DNA from: Bog-473 sp052148295
GTDB lineage: Bacteria > Actinomycetota > Acidimicrobiia > Acidimicrobiales > RAAP-2
Length of the DNA stretch: 5,112 bases
Assembly: GCA_052148295.1 (NCBI GenBank)
Contig: JBKQIP010000023.1
Coordinates: 1 to 5,112, forward strand
Reading direction: 5' to 3'
The position numbers and the translations under genes were made by a program. Positions 1 to 5,112 of this stretch are shown piece after piece. Numbering within the stretch: the first letter of the stretch is position 1; each line of letters opens with the position of its first letter. The notes beneath the pieces are model-generated. The model saw nothing but the letters and a program-made list of their open reading frames with translations. It was not told the DNA's origin and ran no database searches.

Positions 1-91
1 CTAAAGGGTCGAAGTTAGAGACAGAGTTATCGAGTGAAGCGTCAGACCCGCCATCGGTTTGAGTCGGGATCAGAAGGTTGAAGAGGCGTTT

Positions 92-112
92 GTGAGAACC
101 GCCGTGAGAACC
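92..112. repeat. Direct repeat, 9 bp, two copies in tandem
   Basis: GTGAGAACC occurs at 92-100 and again at 104-112, separated by three bases, giving a 12-bp period. A spacing near one helical turn could place two protein contacts on the same DNA face, but two short copies can also arise by chance. No promoter or gene start is visible next to it. Confidence 0.4.
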
Positions 113-400
113 AAACGGGCATCAAAACATGGAATCGGCCGTCATCTCCTGTCGTGCGCAGGCCGTCGATTCGGTGTCATTATTCCAGCTAGGAGTGCAT
201 AATCGCCATCGGTTGGCTACAGTTGTCATAACCCGACAATTGGCCCAGCGTCCGCTACGGATTAGAAGGAATTACGGTCAACTTCTCCCGAATGCGGGCA
301 AGTGATGACTCCGTGCGACAACGCAGGGACAAGTCCTGAGAACTCAGCGCGTAGCGTGGGGATCGCAGGACTCGCTTGAGTCACATCACTCCGAACGAAG

Positions 401-472
401 GTCTCGCCCTCAGCCTCGCAGGCCAAACGACGCTGCGAAGACGCCCGGGTTACCGGCGTCGAGGGCGAAGAC
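401..472. repeat. Branched inverted-repeat region (possible structured RNA)
   Basis: Three nested or adjacent inverted repeats fall within 72 bases. The outer arms are 401-411 and 461-472, with seven contiguous pairs (405-411 with 461-467), then one bulged base and four more pairs. Directly inside is GACGCC at 440-445 pairing with GGCGTC at 455-460, which can extend past a bulged C to two more pairs around a GTTA loop. Between 412 and 439 sits a small GCCT/AGGC hairpin (413-416 with 420-423). Together they can draw a multi-branch fold. This is more structure than the surrounding lower-GC flank shows, but I cannot match it to any known RNA family and the local GC content favours chance pairing. 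Confidence 0.3.
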
Positions 473-623
473 TCCAATACCCTGAATCACACCCGTGCAA
501 GAGACTGCAACTGGCTAAATTCCAAAATGTCGTGCAACACGCCACGAGAAATGGAGCGTAACAGCGCGTAATCACCCATAATCGATTTTTCCGATTTGGA
601 GCTTCACCTCGAAAAACACCTAC

Positions 624-639
624 TTGACCTGGACGTCAA
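624..639. promoter_or_regulatory. Palindromic site TTGAC-N6-GTCAA (possible operator)
   Basis: TTGAC at 624-628 and GTCAA at 635-639 form a perfect 5-bp inverted repeat with a 6-bp spacer, a 16-bp dyad of the size bound by dimeric helix-turn-helix regulators of the TetR or GntR type. It lies about 65 bases past the stop of the downstream P450, so it is not placed to control that operon's start. Read on the minus strand, the dyad is followed eight bases later by TTTTT (612-616), so a weak terminator is the alternative reading; the stem is short and A/T-rich, which makes that doubtful. No regulator gene is in the window. Confidence 0.25.
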
Positions 640-703
640 TTTTGCTGTCGCGGGCTTCCCAAGCTGACGCGGGTCAAAGGCGAACCTCGGGTGTCGACAG
701 GGT

Positions 704-1903
704 TCAGACGCGCACCCGTGCCGACGAGGGGCCGCGCACGGTGTTGGTAGCGACGTAGGTGACAGCCGAGCGGTCGACCTCCCAGGTCGGGAAGCGATGC
801 AGTACCTCCGCCAACGCCACAGTGCCTTCCATTCGCGCCAATGCAGCGCCGAGGCAGTAGTGAGCGCCGTAGCCGAACGTAATGTGGCGATCGATCGAGC
901 GGTGGATGTCATAGACGTCGGGATTCGGGTACTTTCGTTCATCGCGTCCAGCGGAGCCGGTCAGAAGGGCGAGTTTCGCCCCTTCCGGTAGGACGGTGCC
1001 GTGCAGCTCGATGTCCCGCGTGACGTAGCGCCCCTGGATCGGTGACGGCGCCTCGTACCGCAAAAGCTCCTCCACACCGGCCGGAATCAGGGAAGGGTCA
1101 TCGGCCATCTCGCGGCGGGCGTCGGGGTACTCGTCGAGCACCAGGGCGGCCCATCCCAGCATCCTGGCAACGGTCTCGTTGCCGGCGTTACTGATGAGCG
1201 CCAGCATGCCCATCACTTCGAGGTCGTCGAGCTTGCGGACCTCACCGTCGGGAGCGGTGAGATCGGCCTCCACGAGCGCGGTGATCATGTCATCGCGCGG
1301 CTGGCGGCGCCTCTGCTCAATCTGCCTCATGTAGTAGCCGATCGTGAGTCCCTGGGCCTCTTGGGCCTCGGGCGTCATACCCTCCTTCCCCTCCTCGCGA
1401 TGGAGGCTGATGTCGCTCCATTCCCGGAGCTGATCGTGATCCTCTTCGGGGAAGCCGAGGAGAGTTGAGATCACCATCACCGGGAGGCGCATGCCGAAAT
1501 CCCGGACGAAGTCGAAACCGTCTTCTCCAACGAGCGGATCGAGGTACTCGGCGCACAGCGCCCGGATGCGATCCTCGAGGGCGGCGATGCGCCGTGGTGT
1601 GTAGGCCCGGCTCACAACTCTTCGGAAGGCATCGTGAAGAGGCGGATCCATCATGATCATGATCGGAAACGGCGGCGGCTCGCCGATGGTGTCGAGGGTG
1701 ATGCCGAGCGCTGAGCTGAATGTCTCCGTGTCCAGGGAGGCCGCCAGTACGTCGTCAAAGCGGCTCAGAGCCCAGAACCCGAAACGTTCGTTGTGGTACA
1801 CCGGCGCCTCGTCGCGGAGTCGCCGCCACGCCTCGTACGGAGCTTCTCGCTGGTCGGCGTGGTAGGGGTCCCAATAGGGTCCTTTCTCGGTCACCTCGGT
1901 CAT
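704..1903 (-). CDS. Cytochrome P450 monooxygenase (downstream member of pair)
   Basis: Soluble bacterial-type haem-thiolate monooxygenase of 399 residues, the usual size for the family, with no signal peptide or membrane anchor. It should insert one oxygen atom from O2 into an organic substrate using electrons from a ferredoxin. Motifs run in the expected order: C-helix DPPLH at 86-90 with H90 and R94; I-helix AGNET at 240-244, whose E243-T244 is the acid-alcohol pair for O2 activation; K-helix ELLR (E279, R282); and the haem loop FGYGAHYCLG at 343-352 with C350 as the axial iron ligand. The ATG at 1901-1903 follows GGGAG (1907-1911) by only three bases, a tight but usable spacing. It starts 60 bp after the stop of the other P450 on the same strand and probably shares its transcript. 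GC in sampled lines (55-65%) is lower than in that gene. The GNET form of the I-helix also occurs in several actinobacterial steroid and fatty-acid P450s, but the substrate cannot be assigned here. Confidence 0.95.
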   Translation of the reverse strand: MTEVTEKGPYWDPYHADQREAPYEAWRRLRDEAPVYHNERFGFWALSRFDDVLAASLDTETFSSALGITLDTIGEPPPFPIMIMMDPPLHDAFRRVVSRAYTPRRIAALEDRIRALCAEYLDPLVGEDGFDFVRDFGMRLPVMVISTLLGFPEEDHDQLREWSDISLHREEGKEGMTPEAQEAQGLTIGYYMRQIEQRRRQPRDDMITALVEADLTAPDGEVRKLDDLEVMGMLALISNAGNETVARMLGWAALVLDEYPDARREMADDPSLIPAGVEELLRYEAPSPIQGRYVTRDIELHGTVLPEGAKLALLTGSAGRDERKYPNPDVYDIHRSIDRHITFGYGAHYCLGAALARMEGTVALAEVLHRFPTWEVDRSAVTYVATNTVRGPSSARVRV

Positions 1904-1963
1904 GATCTCCCGTTTCGTTTGGACTCGCCACCGCAGACTATGTCGAGGTGGTGAGGGTTGCCC

Positions 1964-3205
1964 TCAGAAGGGCCGGTCGACCCCGAGCGGTCGGCCGGGC
2001 GTGAACGTCACGGGCATGGTGACCGCTCCGTGGAGCTTGGGGTTGCCCAGGTAGTACTGCGTGCCGTCCTGATCGACGACGTAGTCGGGGATACGCGCCA
2101 GCACCTCGCGCATCATGACCTCGAACAGGACCCGGGCCACGTGGAGACCGATGCAGCGGTGGGAGCCCAATCCGAAGGCGAGATGCGGGTTGGGCGAGCG
2201 GTCGATCTCGACCTCGTCCGGATCGGGGAACACGGCGGGGTCGTAATCGGCCCCCAGCCAGCTCATCACCACGAAGTCCCCCCGCCGCAATTGCTGGCCG
2301 CCGAGCACTGTGTCGCGGGTGCAGGTGCGGCTGAGTGTCTCGTTGACCGAGGTCCAGCGCAGGTACTCCTCGCAGGCCGCCGACAGCTGCTCGGGATCGC
2401 CGGCCAGACGGTCGCGCAGCTGCGGGTGCTCCGACAGGTGACCCAGCGCCAGCGAGGTGAGCGAGGTCGTGGTGTCCACCCCGCCGCCGATGAGGTTCCA
2501 CAGCACGGCGACCAGCTCGTCGTCGGTCATCGGGCGGCCCTCTATCTCCAGGGCGACCAGGCACGAGGCGAGGTCGTCACCGGGATGGCGGCGACGCTCA
2601 CCGAGCACCTCGGTGACCTCGGCCACCATCGCCGGAGTGCGAGCCAGGGCGGCCTGGCGTTCGGGCATCTGGGGGCCGTAGGCGGTCGCCGAGTGGAAGT
2701 ACTCCGCCCAGTGCTGCCATTGGGTGAGGGGAAGGCCCAACAGCCTCATGGTCCAGATGGCGGGCACCGGGTTGGTGAAGTCGAGGACCAGGTCCATCCG
2801 GCCCGCCTCGATCTTCTGGTCGAGGCACCACGTCGCGACGTGCTCGAGGAACGGGCGATCGCGGTCGACCGCCGCCGGCAGCATGAACGGGTTGATGGCC
2901 CGGCGCAGGGCGGTGTGGCGGCCGGCCTCGGCTTCGGCGATCCCCACGGGCGGCAGGCCCTCGTCGCGGGGCACCCCCATGATCCCGATGTAGGAGAGCC
3001 CGTCGGCGGCGCGTTCCTCATAACGCGGGGTGAAGGTCTCGCTGTCGCGCGAGACCTCGGCCACCTCGTCGTAGCCGGTGACATACCAGAACCCGTACGT
3101 CCGGTTCCAGATCACCGGGGACCGGCGGCGGAGCTCGTCGTTGTGCCGGTAACGCTCGGCCAGCCACTCGACGGACAGATAGTCGAAATCGGCTTCGGCT
3201 CGCAT
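1964..3205 (-). CDS. Cytochrome P450 monooxygenase (upstream member of pair)
   Basis: Second complete P450, 413 residues, cytosolic, from a subfamily clearly different from its neighbour. The C-helix has H97 and R101 in GRHTALRR, preceded by an Ala/Glu-rich stretch instead of the usual Asp-Pro-Pro. The I-helix reads GGVDT at 241-245 with the D244-T245 acid-alcohol pair. The K-helix ExxR is EYLR (E280, R283), and the haem loop FGLGSHRCIG spans 344-353 with C351 as the iron ligand. All catalytic residues are intact. The ATG at 3203-3205 has GAGG (3216-3219 on the minus strand) ten bases upstream, although the same bases can be read as a -10 element. It is the first gene of a minus-strand pair and faces the M24 genes across a 144-bp divergent region. 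No ferredoxin or reductase is encoded nearby, so electrons must come from elsewhere. Substrate unknown. Confidence 0.95.
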   Translation of the reverse strand: MRAEADFDYLSVEWLAERYRHNDELRRRSPVIWNRTYGFWYVTGYDEVAEVSRDSETFTPRYEERAADGLSYIGIMGVPRDEGLPPVGIAEAEAGRHTALRRAINPFMLPAAVDRDRPFLEHVATWCLDQKIEAGRMDLVLDFTNPVPAIWTMRLLGLPLTQWQHWAEYFHSATAYGPQMPERQAALARTPAMVAEVTEVLGERRRHPGDDLASCLVALEIEGRPMTDDELVAVLWNLIGGGVDTTTSLTSLALGHLSEHPQLRDRLAGDPEQLSAACEEYLRWTSVNETLSRTCTRDTVLGGQQLRRGDFVVMSWLGADYDPAVFPDPDEVEIDRSPNPHLAFGLGSHRCIGLHVARVLFEVMMREVLARIPDYVVDQDGTQYYLGNPKLHGAVTMPVTFTPGRPLGVDRPF

Positions 3206-3213
3206 GACCCATG

Positions 3214-3242
3214 ATCCTCGCCCGCCCGGCGTTAGGCGTCAA
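3214..3242 (-). promoter_or_regulatory. Candidate promoter of the P450 operon
   Basis: On the minus strand a -35-like TTGACG (3237-3242) and a -10-like GAGGAT (3214-3219) are separated by exactly 17 bases. The -35 matches the housekeeping-sigma consensus at five of six positions. The -10 keeps the key A at position 2 and T at position 6 and is one base off the TAGGAT form common in high-GC actinobacteria. A start about seven bases downstream would fall within two or three bases of the ATG at 3205, giving a leaderless or nearly leaderless mRNA. The -10 overlaps the only candidate Shine-Dalgarno sequence, so only one reading need be right. Confidence 0.35.
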
Positions 3243-3269
3243 CGGGCGCCGCACCGGCCCGCCGGGCGG
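3222..3269. repeat. 10-bp inverted repeat in the divergent intergenic region
   Basis: Bases 3222-3231 are the exact reverse complement of 3260-3269, with 28 bases between the arms. The position between divergent operons, overlapping the candidate P450 promoter, would suit a looped operator or an mRNA leader hairpin. The arms consist only of G and C in a stretch made mostly of G and C, so a chance match is quite possible. Confidence 0.25.
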
Positions 3270-3333
3270 CTCGTCCGGGCCTGACCGCCCCGCCCCGCCC
3301 GCTTCGTGCCGCTTGACATCGGGTTCGGTTCTT

Positions 3334-3340
3334 GGGGAGG
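3334..3340 (+). promoter_or_regulatory. Ribosome binding site deciding the first M24 start
   Basis: GGGGAGG at 3334-3340 is a near-perfect complement to the 16S rRNA 3' end. It ends nine bases before the GTG at 3350, an ideal spacing. It overlaps the TTG at 3332, which would have to be the start codon of the longest reading, and directly abuts the GTG at 3341; both are therefore unlikely starts. Confidence 0.6.
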
Positions 3341-3349
3341 GTGCTGGTC

Positions 3350-4582
3350 GTGGGCGAGCAGGCGACGGGGGCGACGGTGAACCGAAAGCCCATCCCGGAC
3401 ACGCCGGACCTGCCGCGCCTGCGCGCCGAGCGCTTCGGCCGCCTGCAGGACCAGCTGGCCGACCAGGGTCTCGACGGCCTGGTGCTGCTGAGCAGCAGCG
3501 CGGTCGCCTATGCGGCCGGCCTCTCCCTGCCCGGTGACGACAGCGGCCGGGCGGTGATCTTCCGTCCCGTGGTCGTCGTGGCCAAGGGCGAGAGCGCGCC
3601 CCACGTGTACACGGCGGCCCGCGACGGGCTCCCGCCCGAACTCCCGCCGGACCACGCCCATGGGCCGCTCTTCCCCGACCTCGACGACGGTGCCGAGGCG
3701 TTCGTCGAGGCGCTGTCCGATCACTTCCCCGCCGGGGCGCGCCTGGCCGTCGACCACCAGACCCACCCCATGCTGCGACACCTCGGGCACTACGACTGGT
3801 GCGACGGGCGGGCCGCGCTGGCCCCGGCCAAGCTGTGCAAGACGGCGGACGAGCTCGCCTGCATCCGCACGGCCCAGCGCATCTCGGAGCTCGCCATGGT
3901 CGGCGCCCGGGAGACCCTGCGGCCGGGAGTCCGCCAGAGCGATCTGAGCGCCGTCTTCCTGCGCCGGGCCTTCGAGCTCGGCGCCTCGGCGGGGAGCATC
4001 GACCCGATCTGGCAGGTGATGCCGGCGTGGAAGGAGCAGGGCCCCTGGACGTCTCACGGCGACCTCGCCTACCCGACGGCCACCACCGACCGCATCCTGC
4101 GAGAGGGCGACGTGATCTGGGTCGATGCCGGCCTCCTGTGGGAGGGGTACGCCTCGGACTACGGCCGGACCTGGATCACAAGCGCCGACCCGGACCCGAC
4201 CCCTCGCCAGCGCGAGCAGTTCCTCCGATGGCGCCAGGTCGTCGACGCGGTCCTGGCGGTTCTCGGGCCCGGCGTCAGCGCGACGGCGCTCGGCCGCGCC
4301 GCCACCGAGGCGAACGACGGCGTCCGCCCGTGGATCGAGCATTTCTACCTGGCCCACGGCGTGGGGACCGACAGCGCCGAGATGCCACTCATCGGCACCG
4401 ACCTCGGCCCTGCGTTCGACGACGCCCAGCTCATGGAACCCGGCATGGTGGTCGTGCTCGAACCGGTCATCTGGGACGACGGGGCGGCGGGCTACCGGGC
4501 CGAGGACATAGTCGCCGTCACGGACACCGGCTGGGTGCCGCTCAGCGGTTCGACCTACGACCCCTTCACCCCGCCGTCATGA
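3350..4582 (+). CDS. M24 family metallohydrolase (creatinase / Xaa-Pro peptidase-like)
   Basis: Complete 410-residue protein from the preferred GTG, or 416 from a TTG at 3332; GTG at 3377 is a third option. An N-terminal creatinase-type domain (about 20-155) is followed by a linker with KTADELAC and a C-terminal pita-bread catalytic domain (about 175-400). Counting from GTG 3350, all five metal ligands are visible: D259 (WVDAG), D270 (SDYGRT), H336 (AHGVG), E371 (VLEP) and E385 (AEDI), so a two-metal centre is expected. In peptidase members such as E. coli aminopeptidase P a second histidine lies seven residues after the His ligand. Here that residue is Ala (A343, in DSAEMP), and no His sits at the usual place 17-18 residues before the first Asp; the nearest is H236. 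The fold is therefore confident, the reaction is not: peptidase, amidase or another M24 activity is possible. No signal peptide, so cytosolic. It heads a plus-strand pair divergent from the P450s. Confidence 0.9.
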   Translation: MGEQATGATVNRKPIPDTPDLPRLRAERFGRLQDQLADQGLDGLVLLSSSAVAYAAGLSLPGDDSGRAVIFRPVVVVAKGESAPHVYTAARDGLPPELPPDHAHGPLFPDLDDGAEAFVEALSDHFPAGARLAVDHQTHPMLRHLGHYDWCDGRAALAPAKLCKTADELACIRTAQRISELAMVGARETLRPGVRQSDLSAVFLRRAFELGASAGSIDPIWQVMPAWKEQGPWTSHGDLAYPTATTDRILREGDVIWVDAGLLWEGYASDYGRTWITSADPDPTPRQREQFLRWRQVVDAVLAVLGPGVSATALGRAATEANDGVRPWIEHFYLAHGVGTDSAEMPLIGTDLGPAFDDAQLMEPGMVVVLEPVIWDDGAAGYRAEDIVAVTDTGWVPLSGSTYDPFTPPS

Positions 4583-4614
4583 CGCCCTCCGCCCGGAACC
4601 GGGAGGCGGGCGTC
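4581..4614 (+). promoter_or_regulatory. Long hairpin at the M24-M24 junction
   Basis: The arms 4581-4596 and 4599-4614 surround an AA centre and pair at 14 of 16 positions, with mismatches only at 4591/4604 and 4588/4607. The two-base centre means the top pair must open in RNA. The hairpin starts inside the TGA of the first M24 gene (4580-4582), has no following T-run, and its right arm contains GGGAGG (4601-4606), the best ribosome binding site for the next gene. It could block or pace translation of the second gene unless ribosomes finishing the first gene melt it, protect or process the mRNA, or act as a U-less terminator. Confidence 0.5.
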
Positions 4615-4620
4615 GGGACC

Positions 4621-5112
4621 ATGGCCCTGGAGGATGCGGGACGGGTCGACTTCGAGCGGCTCCGCCGGGCGCGGCGCCGGCGGGTCTTCGACGCCATGGG
4701 GGCCGGGGCATTGGATGCGCTGGTGCTCGGCCGCCCACCGAATGTGCGCTACGCCTCGGGGGCCCGGCAACTCTGGCGGGCCGGCAGCGCGCCCTTCGCC
4801 CCGGTATGCGTGGTGGTCGGGGAGACCGGGCGCGTGCACCTGCTGTCGGTGTCGGACGAGGGCGTGCCGCCCGAGATCGACCACGAGGACCTCTACCCGC
4901 TCACCTGGAACCCGGCCCACCTCCTCGCCGCGCTGAAGGCGATCCCCGGCGTGGGGCGCGCCCGACGGGTGGGCACCGACGGGCTGACCCCCATGTTCGC
5001 TCAGCACCTCCACGAGATCGCCCCCTCGGCCGAGCTGGCCGACGCCGAGCCTGCCTTCTGGGGAGCGCGTCGGACGAAGACGGTCGACGAGCTGGCTTGC
5101 CTGCAGACCGCC
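4621..5112 (+). CDS. M24 family metallohydrolase, second copy (3' end outside window)
   Basis: The reading frame is open from here to the right edge, giving 164 residues of a second creatinase-like protein. Visible are the N-terminal domain, with a typical opening (VDFERLRR), a PPNVRYASGAR strand-turn segment at about 39-49 and VGTDGLTP near 117-124. The junction to the catalytic domain, RRTKTVDELACLQTA, is at the very end. The metal ligands lie beyond the window, so activity cannot be judged. I chose ATG 4621 because GGGAGG lies 14 bases upstream (a long spacing) and family similarity begins soon after it. ATG 4579 is the alternative: it overlaps the previous stop as ATGA, adds 14 residues, but has no ribosome binding site and would translate through the junction hairpin. 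The shared KTxDELAC junction marks it as a paralogue of the preceding gene, probably co-transcribed and perhaps a partner subunit. Confidence 0.85.
   Translation, partial: MALEDAGRVDFERLRRARRRRVFDAMGAGALDALVLGRPPNVRYASGARQLWRAGSAPFAPVCVVVGETGRVHLLSVSDEGVPPEIDHEDLYPLTWNPAHLLAALKAIPGVGRARRVGTDGLTPMFAQHLHEIAPSAELADAEPAFWGARRTKTVDELACLQTA

Larger units (their letters stand above)
1..703. other. Non-coding, lower-GC flank with no supportable gene
   Basis: I see no convincing gene in this stretch. Hand counting gives about 55% GC over 1-660, against roughly 60-73% in lines sampled from the genes to the right. All three forward frames are broken by stops within the first 200 bases. The longest open stretches, around 262-477 on the minus strand and 376-561 on the plus strand, begin at TTG codons, lack a properly spaced ribosome binding site and translate to low-complexity Ser/Arg-rich peptides that match no family I know. 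What it does hold is a 9-bp direct repeat (92-112), a branched inverted-repeat region (401-472), a 5-bp inverted repeat (AATCG at 580-584 with CGATT at 592-596) and a palindrome (624-639). It lies downstream of the P450 operon, but no classical stem plus U-tract terminator for that operon is obvious. It could be an ordinary intergenic region, a decayed insertion or an RNA-bearing region. Confidence 0.6.

Noticed and set aside
262..477. A 71-codon minus-strand frame in the low-GC flank
   Set aside because: It starts at TTG with no properly spaced ribosome binding site, is Ser/Arg-rich, and resembles no family I know.
376..561. A 61-codon plus-strand frame in the flank
   Set aside because: TTG start, no ribosome binding site, Arg-rich product, and it overlaps the inverted-repeat region.
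580..596. AATCG / CGATT inverted repeat around a T-rich centre, as a terminator
   Set aside because: A five-pair, A/T-rich stem with the T-run inside the loop, not after the stem, does not fit an intrinsic terminator.
1..703. A tRNA, CRISPR array or insertion sequence in the gene-free flank
   Set aside because: I found no TpsiC-like GTTCGA box with cloverleaf arms, no regularly spaced long repeats, and no transposase-like frame or matching terminal inverted repeats.
1958..3214. A 418-codon plus-strand open frame fully antisense to the upstream P450
   Set aside because: It mirrors a gene with complete P450 motifs and has a His/Gly/Val/Arg-rich composition with no recognisable domain, as expected from an antisense frame of GC-rich coding DNA.
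3313..3318. A perfect TTGACA that could be the -35 of the first M24 gene
   Set aside because: At 16-18 bases downstream there is only the GGGGAGG ribosome binding site and no TAnnnT-like -10, so it is not a usable housekeeping promoter as placed.
3239..4357. A 372-codon minus-strand open frame antisense to the first M24 gene
   Set aside because: The M24 frame carries every expected motif in order. The antisense product is Arg/Gly/Val/Ala-rich without a domain.

Overview
This is a GC-rich bacterial window whose gene style suggests an actinobacterium: a soluble bacterial-type P450 pair, GTG/TTG start candidates, a near-leaderless promoter arrangement, and hand-counted GC around 60-73% in coding lines. 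The taxon is an inference; no rRNA, tRNA or taxon marker is present.

Layout. Positions 1-703 hold no gene I can support. This stretch has clearly lower GC (about 55% by hand count over 1-660), stops in every frame, and several short inverted repeats, including a branched fold around 401-472 and a 16-bp palindromic site at 624-639. On the minus strand, 3205 down to 704 carries two complete and quite different cytochrome P450 genes in one likely operon with a 60-bp gap. The upstream member is at 1964-3205 and the downstream member at 704-1903. A GC-rich divergent intergenic region (3206-3349) separates them from two plus-strand genes of the M24 'pita-bread' metallohydrolase family (creatinase / Xaa-Pro peptidase type). 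The first is complete (3350-4582). The second begins just after it and runs off the right edge (4621-5112, partial).

How the genes may work together. Each P450 has the full set of haem and oxygen-activation motifs and should be an active class-I-type monooxygenase, but no ferredoxin or ferredoxin reductase gene lies in the window. The complete M24 protein keeps all five metal ligands (D, D, H, E, E) but has Ala where peptidase members have the second histidine, so it may not be an ordinary peptidase. Two divergent pairs, oxidases on one side and hydrolases on the other, suggest a small-molecule oxidation and C-N or ester-type hydrolysis module, but the substrate cannot be read from this window.

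The most notable non-coding signals are a long hairpin at the M24-M24 junction (4581-4614) that buries the likely ribosome binding site of the second M24 gene, and a candidate promoter for the P450 operon whose -10 element coincides with its possible Shine-Dalgarno sequence.
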